The notes beneath the pieces were generated by a model. It worked only from the letters and a program-made list of their open reading frames with translations. It did no database searches and was not told the origin of the DNA. Below, in pieces: positions 8,833 to 18,157 of a stretch of DNA of 54,246 nt. Every line of letters begins with the position of its first letter. Positions within the stretch are counted from its first letter, which is position 1. This DNA is from Companilactobacillus paralimentarius DSM 13238 = JCM 10415 (GTDB lineage Bacteria; Bacillota; Bacilli; Lactobacillales; Lactobacillaceae). The position numbers were made by a program, and so were the translations under genes. Location: the NCBI RefSeq assembly GCF_001434985.1, contig NZ_AZES01000045.1, positions 1 through 54,246 on the forward strand, read 5' to 3'.

Positions 8833-9846
8833 ATGACAGTAAAAATGGATGACATTGCACGTCTCGCCAACGTTTCTAAATCGGCCGTATCCTTAGCCCT
8901 AAATGGTAAAGACGGTGTGAGTCAAGAAACTAGAGACAAGATTTTTGATGTAGTAAACAAATATGGGTATAAACCACTTAGAAAGAACAAGAAGAATACT
9001 GATAAAGTTCTTACCAGCGTTAACTTCTTAGTTGTTAAAACAGCCGGCTTAGTTAGTGGAAATTACCGTTCATTACCCTTCTTTGATAGTTTAATTTCTT
9101 CGCTATCAGAAAAAGTTAGTGAAACTGGTGGTAGCTTAAAGATAATCACTACTGATAGTGAATCGCTCCCTCAAACATTGGATGAAATTAAAAAGGATCA
9201 GACCGATGGTACAATCGTTTTAGGTACTGATTTGAATGCTACCCAAGCGGAACTAATTAACAATAAACTAAACAGTGTAATATTTGTTGATACATATTTC
9301 GACAATATAACAGCTGACTTTGTAACAATGGATAATTATCAGGGAGCTATGCTAGCAGGTAATTACATTTTAAGTAAAGGTTATAAAGATATTGGTTATT
9401 TTGCTTCCGATAAAATTATTTCCAATTTCATTGAACGAAGACGAGGTTTCCGTGATTCTCTTAAATTGGCCAACATTAAAATTAGCAATGATCATTTTTA
9501 TTCAGTCTCTCCCACAGAAGTTAATCCAAAGGGATTAGATATTGAAAATATAACTAAAAAAGATTTACCTGAAGTAATCTTTTGTGAAGATGACTATATT
9601 GCCATTAGATTAATAAAAGCTGCTCAACAAAAGAACATCAAAATTCCTAAACAATTGGCTATTATTGGTTTTGACGATATTTACGAGAGTTCTTTGATAA
9701 GTCCTGAATTAACAACCATTCATGTCCCTGTTGATCAAATGTCCGAACAAGCTCTTTTCCAATTACAAAGACGACTATTCACTCCAAATTGGTCTCCACA
9801 GAAAACTCTTATCTCTACTAAATTAATTAAACGTAATTCAATTTGA
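8833..9846 (+). CDS. LacI-family transcriptional regulator
   Basis: A 337-residue repressor with an N-terminal LacI helix-turn-helix (MDDIARLANVSKSAVSLALN, near residues 5-24) and a periplasmic-binding-protein-like sensor domain (VIFVDTYF, IGFDDIYESSLISPELTTI). The ATG at 8833 is preferred over a GTG at 8815 because TAGGAGGT lies between them at ideal spacing. Flanked by the GH1 gene and the GH140-PTS operon, it probably controls both, and perhaps the isomerase promoter, where a similar operator core appears. The inducer is likely a sugar or sugar phosphate from the imported glycoside. It could be mistaken for CcpA, but its location argues for a local regulator. Confidence 0.9.
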   Translation: MTVKMDDIARLANVSKSAVSLALNGKDGVSQETRDKIFDVVNKYGYKPLRKNKKNTDKVLTSVNFLVVKTAGLVSGNYRSLPFFDSLISSLSEKVSETGGSLKIITTDSESLPQTLDEIKKDQTDGTIVLGTDLNATQAELINNKLNSVIFVDTYFDNITADFVTMDNYQGAMLAGNYILSKGYKDIGYFASDKIISNFIERRRGFRDSLKLANIKISNDHFYSVSPTEVNPKGLDIENITKKDLPEVIFCEDDYIAIRLIKAAQQKNIKIPKQLAIIGFDDIYESSLISPELTTIHVPVDQMSEQALFQLQRRLFTPNWSPQKTLISTKLIKRNSI

Positions 9847-9876
9847 GTCGAAGCAAAAAAGTTTCGACTTTTTTTA
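9846..9876 (+). terminator. Terminator after the LacI gene
   Basis: AGTCGAA and TTCGACT form a stem around an A-rich loop, followed by a run of T, immediately after the stop codon. Confidence 0.8.
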
Positions 9877-9991
9877 TTGTCCAAAAATCCAATCAAATCA
9901 GTGTTTTTATAAAACACACATTTTATTTTAGTTCTATTTTAGTAAAATACTCTTGATGTTTAATAATCTATGTGGTAATTTAGAGTCGTTA

Positions 9992-10007
9992 AAGAAAGCG
10001 GATACAT
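9992..10007 (+). promoter_or_regulatory. Catabolite-responsive element (cre)
   Basis: AAGAAAGCGGATACAT matches 15 of 16 positions of the CcpA consensus WTGNAARCGNWWWCAW. It lies directly before the ribosome-binding site of the GH140 gene, a roadblock position implying glucose repression of the GH140-PTS operon. Confidence 0.65.
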
Positions 10008-10023
10008 AAAAAGGAGGACAACA

Positions 10024-11301
10024 ATGCTTAAAGTAAATAATCATCAAATATATAAAGATGATAAGCCATTCTTCTACTTAGCAGATACTTGTTGGAGTGC
10101 TTTTACCAATATTTCAAACAGTGATTGGAAATATTACTTAGATTATCGTAAACAACAGGGATTCGATGCAATACAAATCAATGTTCTTAAACAATGGGAT
10201 GCTAGTGGAGATGATTTAAATTTATATCCATTCCCCATCACTAGACACGAAGACGGAAGTTACTCATTTGATTATACAAAAATAAATGAAAAGTATTTTG
10301 ATCGTGCCGAACAAATGCTATTCGAAATGCAAAAGCACGACATGGTTCCTGTTTTAGTTCTAATGTGGTGTAATTACGTGCCCGGAACCTGGGCATCACA
10401 TTTAGCTATAAACAATCAGTTCCCTTACGAACAAATTGAGAATTATGTTAAATACGTTACAAATAGATTTAAAAAATTCAATCCAATTTATTTTGTAAGT
10501 GGTGATACAGATTTTCCGACTGAAGAAACTATTAAATACTACAGAGAAGTTTTTAAAGTAGCTAAAGAAAATGATCCTAACGCAATTTACACTTTCCATA
10601 TTAAAGGAAGATATGAAGAGTTACCTGAAGAATTTAAAAAGCAAATCGACTTCTTTAGTTATCAATCTGGACATAATTTTGAAGGACAACACACCGCATA
10701 TGATATTCCTATGCATCAAAGGTCTTTAGGGTTTGATAAACCAATTATTAATACAGAGCCATGTTATGAACAAATCAGCTACAGCCGTAACATGTATGGT
10801 CGTTATTCTGCTAAAGATGTTAGAGCTGCTTCCTGGAGTTCGGTTCTATCAGGTGCTAACGCCGGTATTACCTATGGCGCTCATGGCATTTGGAGTTGGC
10901 ATCACACTGGTGCAACATTCGGTGTAGTTGAAGGTGAAGGATTTGATTCTCCCTTTGATTGGCACGATGCAATTCATTTTAACGGTGCAAACGACATAGC
11001 CTTCTTAAAACACATTATGGAAAAAGAATTTCCAAATGGATGTCAGCCAACTAATATCAAAATCAATAAAGAGGAAAGTATTAGATCAGCTATAAATGAT
11101 AAAAAAGATAAAATGATTATTTATCTTCCAACTAATACTAAAATTGATTTAAAAGATTCTGATTTTAACGAAAAAAATTCTCATGCAACAATTACTGACT
11201 TATTAACTTACAACACAAAAAATCTAGATTGGTTTAAACCTAAAACTCTGAATATGAGTAATGTTCAATCCGATTCAATAATTATTCTTTCAAAGGAGTA
11301 G
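10024..11301 (+). CDS. DUF4038 / GH140 family glycoside hydrolase, probable cytoplasmic apiosidase
   Basis: A 425-residue protein of the DUF4038 (apiosidase-like, GH140) group with an alpha/beta barrel. Likely catalytic residues are the aspartate in FVSGDTD (D161) and the glutamate in NTEPCYE (E245), the two positions conserved in the family; the FFYLADTCW start and the GITYGAHGIWSW region (281-292) are also typical. Characterised members cleave terminal D-apiose. There is no signal peptide, so it acts inside the cell, unlike the secreted Bacteroides enzymes. It is co-transcribed with a beta-glucoside PTS (4-bp gap) and lies about 3 kb from isomerase, kinase and transketolase genes fitting apiose breakdown. 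A different terminal pentose cannot be ruled out. Confidence 0.82.
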   Translation: MLKVNNHQIYKDDKPFFYLADTCWSAFTNISNSDWKYYLDYRKQQGFDAIQINVLKQWDASGDDLNLYPFPITRHEDGSYSFDYTKINEKYFDRAEQMLFEMQKHDMVPVLVLMWCNYVPGTWASHLAINNQFPYEQIENYVKYVTNRFKKFNPIYFVSGDTDFPTEETIKYYREVFKVAKENDPNAIYTFHIKGRYEELPEEFKKQIDFFSYQSGHNFEGQHTAYDIPMHQRSLGFDKPIINTEPCYEQISYSRNMYGRYSAKDVRAASWSSVLSGANAGITYGAHGIWSWHHTGATFGVVEGEGFDSPFDWHDAIHFNGANDIAFLKHIMEKEFPNGCQPTNIKINKEESIRSAINDKKDKMIIYLPTNTKIDLKDSDFNEKNSHATITDLLTYNTKNLDWFKPKTLNMSNVQSDSIIILSKE

Positions 11302-11305
11302 AATC

Positions 11306-13219
11306 ATGACTGATAAAGAATTAGCGCAAAAGATTGTTGATCTAGTTGGTGGAAAAAGCAACGTTAATAGCTTAATTCATTGTGTAACTAGATTAAGATT
11401 TAAATTAAAGGATGAAAGTATTGCCAAAACAGATGACATCAAAAATCTTGATGGAGTCATGACCATAATTAAAAGCGGTGGTCAATATCAAGTCGTCATC
11501 GGTGACAAAGTAGCAGACATCTATAATCAAGTTATGCCTATATTAGGTCTAAAGATTGATGATGATAACGCTGCCGAAAATATCGACAATAACAAAAAAG
11601 AAAAGAAAAACATTTGGAATTCATTAGTTGAATTACTATCATCCCTATTTATGCCTGTACTTGGTCCTTTAGCTTCAGCAGGTATTCTAAAAGGTATTTT
11701 AGTATTATGTACAGTTACTGGTATTCTCACCGAAAAGTCCGGTACCTACATGATCCTTTACGCAGCTTCAGATGCTGTGTTCTACTTCTTACCAATCATT
11801 TTAGGTTTCTCTGCAGCTAAAGCATTTAAAACAGATCCATTTCTTTCAGCAATTATTGGTGGTGCTTTAGTCTATCCTAATATGGTCAGTGCATACAGTG
11901 CTGGTAAGGCTCTACACTTTATGGGAATTCCTGTAATTCTTATGAATTATACTCAAACATTAATTCCTATCGTTGCCGCAATTTATTTGCTATCAATCGT
12001 TCAAAAGTACTTAAACAAAATTGTTCCTAAACAATTAAAGGGTATCTTTGTTCCTCTATTATCTCTAGTTATCGTTGTTCCATTATCATTCCTTATTGTT
12101 GGTCCTGTTACAAGCACTCTAAGTCAATGGTTGGCTGACGCTGTTCTATGGATTTACGGAATTGCACCAACATTTGCCGGTTTTCTTTTAGCTGGTATTT
12201 GGCAATTGGCTGTTCTTTTAGGTTTGCACTGGGCATTCATTCCTATTTTCCTAAACAACATTGCAACAAAAGGATTTGATCCAATTAACGCTATGCTTTA
12301 CTGTACTGTTTTTGGTCAAGTAGGTGCTGCTTTAGCTATGTCTATTAAAGCCAAAGACCCTAAGTTTAAGGAGCTGTCTATTTCAGCAACCATTTCTGGT
12401 TTCCTTGGAATTACAGAACCAATTATTTATGGTGTTACCCTTCCACATAAGAAATCATTCCTAATGGCATCTATTGGATCTGCTTTTGGTGGTGCTATCG
12501 CCGGATTCTCTGGTGCCAAAATGTTTGGTGGCTTTGCATCAGGTGGTATCTTCGGTATCCCAATGTTCATCGGTAATCATGGTATCAATTCTTCATTTAT
12601 TGGTTTTCTAATTTCATTGGTAGTAGCGTTCTCAATTGCATTAGTTTTAACATTAGTTTTAGTTCCTAGTGTCAAAACAAGTAAAAAAGATACAAAAGGA
12701 GCTACTACCGAAGTAACAGATTCAAGCATTGAATCACCATTATCAGGTACAGTAATGCCTCTTTCATCCGTAAACGACGAAGTATTTTCAAAAGGATTTA
12801 TGGGTAAAGGAGTTGCAATTAGTCCCACTCTCGGAGAGGTATATGCACCATTTGATGGAGAAGTAGTATCAGTATTCCCTACAAAACATGCGATTGGCTT
12901 GAAATCTAATGCAGGTGTCGAATTACTAATTCACATCGGTTTAGATACAGTTAACTTAAAGGGAAAACACTTTGACACTCAAATCAAAGCAGGAGATACT
13001 GTTAAATCTGGTCAACTTATAGAAAAATTTGATTACAAAGCAATTCAAAAAGATGGCTATGATATTACTGTTCCAATCATCATAACTAATTCAAATGATT
13101 TTAAAGACATTAGTGTTTTAAAATCCAATCAATCAATTGAGCATGGTGACGATTTACTTAATGCGTCAAATCAAAATAATGATGATGAAATTAACAGTAC
13201 AGTTACTAGTCATGCTTAA
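11306..13219 (+). CDS. PTS beta-glucoside transporter EIIBCA
   Basis: A 637-residue membrane permease of the glucose/beta-glucoside PTS family with domains in the order B-C-A. The EIIB phospho-cysteine is C26 (LIHCVTRLRF); the membrane EIIC domain spans about residues 100-455 and includes the conserved GITEPIIYGV; the EIIA domain begins near SPLSGTVMPL, with active H543 in LLIHIGLD. It imports a beta-glucoside and phosphorylates it using phosphoenolpyruvate through HPr. An AAAGGAG site precedes the ATG, 4 bp after the GH140 stop. Pairing with GH140 and 6-phospho-beta-glucosidase suggests an apiosyl-glucoside as cargo. Confidence 0.92.
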   Translation: MTDKELAQKIVDLVGGKSNVNSLIHCVTRLRFKLKDESIAKTDDIKNLDGVMTIIKSGGQYQVVIGDKVADIYNQVMPILGLKIDDDNAAENIDNNKKEKKNIWNSLVELLSSLFMPVLGPLASAGILKGILVLCTVTGILTEKSGTYMILYAASDAVFYFLPIILGFSAAKAFKTDPFLSAIIGGALVYPNMVSAYSAGKALHFMGIPVILMNYTQTLIPIVAAIYLLSIVQKYLNKIVPKQLKGIFVPLLSLVIVVPLSFLIVGPVTSTLSQWLADAVLWIYGIAPTFAGFLLAGIWQLAVLLGLHWAFIPIFLNNIATKGFDPINAMLYCTVFGQVGAALAMSIKAKDPKFKELSISATISGFLGITEPIIYGVTLPHKKSFLMASIGSAFGGAIAGFSGAKMFGGFASGGIFGIPMFIGNHGINSSFIGFLISLVVAFSIALVLTLVLVPSVKTSKKDTKGATTEVTDSSIESPLSGTVMPLSSVNDEVFSKGFMGKGVAISPTLGEVYAPFDGEVVSVFPTKHAIGLKSNAGVELLIHIGLDTVNLKGKHFDTQIKAGDTVKSGQLIEKFDYKAIQKDGYDITVPIIITNSNDFKDISVLKSNQSIEHGDDLLNASNQNNDDEINSTVTSHA

Positions 13220-13222
13220 TCA

Positions 13223-13259
13223 ATAAAAAAGAGGCTTCCAGTCGGAAGTCTCTTTTTTA
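13223..13259. terminator. Bidirectional terminator
   Basis: A-rich GAGGCTTCC pairs with GGAAGTCTC around AGTC, followed by TTTTTT. It serves the PTS gene and overlaps the stop codon of the convergent M50 gene. Confidence 0.85.
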
Positions 13260-14042
13260 TATAAATCCTAATATCTTAATAACTACCATAGCTAAAACAA
13301 TGCTGACAATAGCATGAAACATAAACAAAATTGAAAATGCTACAAAGTAAATTGCTCCAGTCATAACAGCTGTCCTTAAATTAAACAAATAAAGTATTGA
13401 TCCCAAAATTAATAGAATTACGACCCATGGCAAAATGCCTTTATTAACGGTGATAAAATCGTTCTTACTCAAGTCATAACCGGTGCTGGCTATCATGATG
13501 GTTAACAATACATATACCAGAATCATCCACCATGAGGCATTAGCAAAACTTGATTTCATATTATCCAAAACGGAATCAAAGATTATGCTAATGGAAACAC
13601 TCTTGTTAACATTCAAACTCTGAATCAATGTACTAAAACTAAATTGAGCTTTTAACAAGAACTTCTGTAACAAATACAATGCTAACGAACACATATAATA
13701 CGGTGCTAGGCCTATAAAGAAGTTCCCTAGCATTTGATAAACATTGTGATCATTCCACTTATGATCTACAGAACCTAATGATCCTGATTGACGATAATTC
13801 AAGTTTAACAATTGAACGTTAGTTACCTTATGTCCAAACAGATAAGCAAAAATGGCATGACCTAATTCATGAATAATGACGCCGACTCCACCAACAATTA
13901 GCTGACTACTGTTTCCCAAATTATTAACCAAAGTAATTTTTGACAGATGTCCCAACCAGGAAGTTACCAGTGACGTTAAGTACGGAATTAAAGTAAAAGT
14001 AGCTACGAAAATTAACACGAAATCAAAATAATTATTCCACAA
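13257..14042 (-). CDS. M50-family membrane metalloprotease-like protein
   Basis: A 261-residue integral membrane protein with a zinc-protease HExxH motif, HELGH at 58-62, lying in a hydrophobic stretch, which places it with intramembrane M50-type proteases. About five to six further hydrophobic segments follow. The second signature of site-2 proteases (NxxPxxxxDG) is not seen, so proteolytic activity is uncertain. The start is TTG, chosen because AAGGAG precedes it at about nine bases and the nearby ATG frame stops at once. It follows the AI-2E family transporter gene by 39 bp and may be co-transcribed with it. Confidence 0.78.
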   Translation of the reverse strand: MWNNYFDFVLIFVATFTLIPYLTSLVTSWLGHLSKITLVNNLGNSSQLIVGGVGVIIHELGHAIFAYLFGHKVTNVQLLNLNYRQSGSLGSVDHKWNDHNVYQMLGNFFIGLAPYYMCSLALYLLQKFLLKAQFSFSTLIQSLNVNKSVSISIIFDSVLDNMKSSFANASWWMILVYVLLTIMIASTGYDLSKNDFITVNKGILPWVVILLILGSILYLFNLRTAVMTGAIYFVAFSILFMFHAIVSIVLAMVVIKILGFI

Positions 14043-14081
14043 AGCTCATCTCTCCTTAGTGTAATTTTGTAAATTATATAA

Positions 14082-15209
14082 CTATTTTACTTTTTCTATT
14101 CCATTTAGCCTGCGATTTGTATCATTCTTAAGTAATTGATAAATAGTTGCGGCTACGGGCACTCCCAAAAGCATCCCGACGATGCCGCCAAGTCCACCAC
14201 CAACAGTAATTGAAGCCAAAACCCAGATTCCTGGTAGTCCAATTGAAGTCCCGACAACTCGTGGATAAATAACGTTACTTTCAAACTGTTGTAAAACTAA
14301 TAGGAAAACGATGAAGAAAACTGCCTCAATCGGTGATTTAACAGCAATCAACAGGAATCCAACAATTCCACCCAACCATGCTCCCAAAATGGGAATCAAA
14401 GCTGTAATACTGACAAATGCACCAACTGATAAAGCATAAGGAAATCTAAATATTATCATTCCTAGTGAACATAAACTTCCTAAAATAATTGCTTCTGTAA
14501 CTTGTCCAGCAATAAAATGGCTAAACATATCATCTGCAATATCAACTACATACTTAACCTTTTGGATATGTTCATTTTTCAAATAAGCATGAGCCAACTT
14601 TTTAATCTGACGACCTAACTTTTCCTTAGTAGCCAGAATATAAATAGCAAAAGTTAAAGCTAAAATGAAATTGACAAAGCCTTTAGTAATACCAGTCACA
14701 ATTTTAAAAGTTGAGCCAAAGACACCACCCATTCCGCTAGTCAGATACTTCATAACTTTGCTTTGTACGGATGACCAATCAATATTCATTGACTCCAATT
14801 GATCAGAGATAACCGAATTATGATTTATTTTTTCTAACAGAGCCGATAAGCCTTCAAAGAATGAAGGAATATTTTTGAAGAAATCAGCTAAGGCATTGAA
14901 AAATTGAGGCAAGACCAATCTAAATACTCCTACCATTACTAAAGTCACAATAACCAAAGTGGTCAAAATAACTAGTGCCCGACGACTCTTCTGTAAAATT
15001 TTGATCTTAGTATTAGGAAAAAAATATTTTTCCAACTTAACACATAAGATATTTAAGACATATGCCAATACAGCTCCCAGAATCAGTGGCATCGCAACTC
15101 CCAAAATATTTAAAAAAATATTATAGATTTCTACTGGATATATCAGGATAAACAATACTAATACTATGATTATTCCATATTGGATTAATTTTTTTCGACT
15201 TAGCTTCAT
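14082..15209 (-). CDS. AI-2E family transporter (PerM/YtvI-like)
   Basis: A 375-residue polytopic membrane protein. It begins with paired hydrophobic segments, has a central soluble stretch (about residues 120-205), and ends with the conserved family block ALIPILGAWLGG and GVPVAATIYQLL. The family is named after a proposed autoinducer-2 exporter, but members also include sodium/proton antiporters and proteins of unknown substrate. A GGGAG site precedes the ATG. It is followed closely by the M50 protein gene. The transported substrate here is unknown. Confidence 0.88.
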   Translation of the reverse strand: MKLSRKKLIQYGIIIVLVLFILIYPVEIYNIFLNILGVAMPLILGAVLAYVLNILCVKLEKYFFPNTKIKILQKSRRALVILTTLVIVTLVMVGVFRLVLPQFFNALADFFKNIPSFFEGLSALLEKINHNSVISDQLESMNIDWSSVQSKVMKYLTSGMGGVFGSTFKIVTGITKGFVNFILALTFAIYILATKEKLGRQIKKLAHAYLKNEHIQKVKYVVDIADDMFSHFIAGQVTEAIILGSLCSLGMIIFRFPYALSVGAFVSITALIPILGAWLGGIVGFLLIAVKSPIEAVFFIVFLLVLQQFESNVIYPRVVGTSIGLPGIWVLASITVGGGLGGIVGMLLGVPVAATIYQLLKNDTNRRLNGIEKVK

Positions 15210-15248
15210 AGACTACTCCCTAATTTACTTGTCTAACCAATATATCAT

Positions 15249-15284
15249 AAAAAAGGATGCCATAAATACCATGACATCCTCTTT
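15249..15284 (-). terminator. Terminator of the HTH/TPR regulator gene
   Basis: Read leftward, AGGATGTCATGG pairs imperfectly with the downstream ATGGCATCCT, followed by TTTTTT, four bases past the stop codon. Confidence 0.75.
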
Positions 15285-15287
15285 CTT

Positions 15288-16151
15288 TTAAAGATTATTT
15301 GCTTTAACCCATCGTTTAATAACTTCAATCTCTTTTTTGTTACCATTAAACTCTGAGAAAACGAGTGCTTTATCGATGTAATCCTGTACTTTCCCATTAT
15401 TACCGTTAACTCGATTTTCATTCATTGCTAGTTGAGCATAAATTCGAGCAATGTAATATGTAACATGATTCTCAGCACAGACCTTAACACCATAATTCAA
15501 CAATGCATTAGCTGTTTCCAAATCCTGTTTTTCCGAATAGTAAATCGCAGAATAAAAAATAATATTGATATAACGCCAGATCTTGCTTACATCATCAATA
15601 GACATTGTATAAATATTATTGAATACCTTGCTGAAGTAGTATTCACTCTTCGAATCGTCACCTTGCTTGGCATAAACCATACCCATACCTACAAATGATA
15701 AGAAGGTAAAAATGGTTTCACCACGAGTATCTAATTCCGATAAAATACGATTGAAATCAAAGACCGCATCAAACAAATCTCCGTCATCCAAAACATTCAA
15801 ATAACCTCTCAAATAATAATATTGCATCAAGAGGTTCTTATCATTATTCAAAATGTCAGGGTCAATCTTATTAATAATTGCCCAGGCATCATCATATTCC
15901 TGAATAATCAAATTGAATTCTGCTTGGCTCATTTCTTTAGCGACTTTTTTACTGCTGCTATCATTTACGCCAATAATACTATCTAAGGATAGACCGAGAC
16001 GATTACATAATTTAATTAAAATTTTCAATGATGGAATTTTACCATTATTCTCAAACTTACTTAATGTAGCTTGAGTACAGATACCATTGCTCAATTCCTT
16101 TTGTGAGAGTCCTAACTCTTTTCTTTCATCAATAAACGCCTGTATATCCAC
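15288..16151 (-). CDS. XRE-type HTH regulator with TPR-like sensor domain (Rgg/RRNPP-like)
   Basis: A 287-residue transcription factor. An XRE helix-turn-helix occupies about residues 5-60 (LGLSQKELSNGICTQATLSK), followed by about 210 residues of helical repeats with aromatic and Asn/Asp-rich turns, as in the peptide-sensing Rgg and PlcR regulators. The start is GTG with AGGGG upstream; the overlapping ATG is in a different frame. I searched the 180 bp upstream for a short hydrophobic pheromone gene and found none convincing. It is monocistronic. Whether it senses a peptide is open. Confidence 0.82.
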   Translation of the reverse strand: MDIQAFIDERKELGLSQKELSNGICTQATLSKFENNGKIPSLKILIKLCNRLGLSLDSIIGVNDSSSKKVAKEMSQAEFNLIIQEYDDAWAIINKIDPDILNNDKNLLMQYYYLRGYLNVLDDGDLFDAVFDFNRILSELDTRGETIFTFLSFVGMGMVYAKQGDDSKSEYYFSKVFNNIYTMSIDDVSKIWRYINIIFYSAIYYSEKQDLETANALLNYGVKVCAENHVTYYIARIYAQLAMNENRVNGNNGKVQDYIDKALVFSEFNGNKKEIEVIKRWVKANNL

Positions 16152-16334
16152 GCCATCGCCCCTGTATAATAAATTTATATATAATTAATATAATTATATA
16201 CCCATAATTAAAGCGTGTCATTGGTATAAAGTTGTCATATTGTCTAGTCCATTGTAAAAATATTGTTTTATATAATTAATACCATGACAAATAGATAATT
16301 TTATTCCATTTATATATTTAAAAGCTATTTAACG

Positions 16335-16367
16335 CAAAAAAAAATTGGAATTTCTTCCAATTTTTAA
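16335..16367 (-). terminator. Terminator of the opuA operon
   Basis: Read leftward, AAAATTGGAA pairs with TTCCAATTTT around a four-base loop, followed by a long T-tract. It lies just past the OpuAC stop codon. Confidence 0.85.
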
Positions 16368-16371
16368 TAAA

Positions 16372-17277
16372 TTATTTATTTTTTAGATCATTAATGGAAT
16401 TGATATTAGTCATATATTTTGGAACGGCTAATCCAACTTTGGCACCTTCCAAGTTAGCACCGAGATCTTCAAACTTACCTTTGTAATCAGAATAGAACTT
16501 AGCTGATGTCTTAGGCAACCAGGCACTGACAGTTGCATCAGCGGCTTTTGTAGAAATAGAAGCCCAGACAGGTTGCATTTCCATAGCTTGAATAGTTACT
16601 TTATAACCTTGATCTCGCAATACTTGTGCAATCACATTAGTTGAGGCAATTTCTGAATCCCAGGCAACATATGTGATCTTCAACGATTGACCATGAACCT
16701 TCTTGACGCCTTTAGTCCATTGTTGAACTAATTTAGGATTATTTTTAATCCATTGTTTAGCGGCCTTATCAGGATCCATACCACCATTAACTTTCAACAT
16801 AACATCTGACATCTGTGAAGGTGTCCAATGGAAACGATCCAGAATAGTGTATGCTTCAGGCTTATCCTTCTTCAAACCTTTACGAACAACAGTACTGATA
16901 TGTTCTGCTTTACCATAAACGTTCTTAGGATCTTTCAAAAACTTCAATTTATATTTTTTGAACATCCAATGTGGTTGCCATCCGGTAATCACAATTGGTT
17001 GTTTATTTTTGTAGGCTTTATCCAAAGTACTTGTCATAGCTGAAGTTGAACTAGGCTGTAATTGCCAGTTGTTCTTCTCCAAACCGTAATCTTTCAAAGC
17101 TGTTTGAGTAGAGGCCATTACACCAGCACCGGCATCAATACCTGTAATTGTGTAATTAATTTGTGGGCCCAACTTTTCCTTACTTTTGTACGGAGCTGTT
17201 TGGGAACTACATGCGGAAATAATTGGGATGATTAATACTGCTAACAAGAAAAGTTTAATAAACTTTTGTTTTTTCAA
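16372..17277 (-). CDS. opuAC: Glycine betaine ABC transporter substrate-binding lipoprotein
   Basis: A 301-residue extracellular binding protein anchored by a lipid. The signal peptide ends in the lipobox ISAC with the modified cysteine at residue 23. The mature part has the OpuAC fold, with aromatic residues suited to a cation-pi box (GWQPHWMF, FHWTPSQM, TYVAWDSE). It captures glycine betaine or a related compatible solute and passes it to OpuAB. The start is TTG, supported by GGAGGG about eight bases upstream. It is the last gene of the operon, 10 bp after the permease. Confidence 0.93.
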   Translation of the reverse strand: MKKQKFIKLFLLAVLIIPIISACSSQTAPYKSKEKLGPQINYTITGIDAGAGVMASTQTALKDYGLEKNNWQLQPSSTSAMTSTLDKAYKNKQPIVITGWQPHWMFKKYKLKFLKDPKNVYGKAEHISTVVRKGLKKDKPEAYTILDRFHWTPSQMSDVMLKVNGGMDPDKAAKQWIKNNPKLVQQWTKGVKKVHGQSLKITYVAWDSEIASTNVIAQVLRDQGYKVTIQAMEMQPVWASISTKAADATVSAWLPKTSAKFYSDYKGKFEDLGANLEGAKVGLAVPKYMTNINSINDLKNK

Positions 17278-17287
17278 AAAATCCCTC

Positions 17288-18157
17288 CTAGTTCTTTCTG
17301 CGTGTTCTTGTTAATGATTGAGTCAATCTATCTAAGATGATAGCTAAGATAACAATAGCTAAACCAGCTGAGAAACCATTACCAGCATCGTTTCTACCAA
17401 CGGCGAAGTAAACTTTAGTACCAAGTCCCATTGCACCAATCATAGAAGCAATAACAACCATTGATAGTGAAAGCATCATACTTTGGTTAACACCAGCCAT
17501 TAAACTAGTCTTGGCAATTGGTAATTCAACCTTAAATAGTTTTTGCCATTCGGTTGATCCGAATGAATCAGCGGCTTCGATCAATTCATCAGGAACTTCA
17601 CGAATACCCATGTTTGTCATACGTACTGTTGGTGGCATAGCGAAAATAACTGAGGCTACAATACCAGGAACCATACCAATACCGAATAAAGCAACAGCTG
17701 GAATCAAGTAAACAAAGGCAGGCATTGTCTGCATGAAATCAAGAATTGGTTTCAAAATAATCTCAGCAGTATGACTCTTAGCCATCAGAATACCCAATGG
17801 AATACCAATAACTAAGGCAATCAAACTTGAAGTTAATACTAAGGTCAAAGTTTGTGTCATATCACGCCAGTAATCTAGGTTCCAAATCAATAAGAGACCT
17901 AAGAATTCGAAGATCAATAGACCCCAATTTTGCTGATCACGATTAACGTAATATGTTAAAGCAATAACTAAAACAATAAAAAGCCAAATTGGAATAATGT
18001 CGAATAACCATTGAAAGGCATTATTGATTGATCCAATAAAATTAGTGATGGCATTGAAAAATCCAGTAAATTGAACTAACCAATCAACAAAATTATCAAT
18101 ACAGTGTGCTAATGGAATTTGTGGAATACTACCTAATAAAAGACTATTCAAAATCAC
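17288..18157 (-). CDS. opuAB: Glycine betaine ABC transporter permease
   Basis: The 289-residue membrane subunit of the OpuA/ProW type, with about seven hydrophobic segments and the cytoplasmic coupling loop EAADSFGSTEWQKLFKVELP (about 194-213) that contacts the ATPase. The gene overlaps the ATPase gene by 14 bp, so translation is coupled. The start is ambiguous: GTG at 18157 is close to GAGGTGA, while a TTG two codons later has more usual spacing. Unlike lactococcal OpuA, the permease and binding protein are separate genes, as in Bacillus. Confidence 0.93.
   Translation of the reverse strand: MILNSLLLGSIPQIPLAHCIDNFVDWLVQFTGFFNAITNFIGSINNAFQWLFDIIPIWLFIVLVIALTYYVNRDQQNWGLLIFEFLGLLLIWNLDYWRDMTQTLTLVLTSSLIALVIGIPLGILMAKSHTAEIILKPILDFMQTMPAFVYLIPAVALFGIGMVPGIVASVIFAMPPTVRMTNMGIREVPDELIEAADSFGSTEWQKLFKVELPIAKTSLMAGVNQSMMLSLSMVVIASMIGAMGLGTKVYFAVGRNDAGNGFSAGLAIVILAIILDRLTQSLTRTRRKN

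Noticed and set aside
12577-12828. Leftward open frame inside the PTS gene
   Set aside because: It lies wholly within the EIIBCA gene on the opposite strand, has no ribosome-binding site and reflects the codon pattern of the real gene.
16152-16334. Short pheromone peptide gene next to the Rgg-like regulator
   Set aside because: No short frame with a ribosome-binding site and a hydrophobic or charged leader was seen on either strand.
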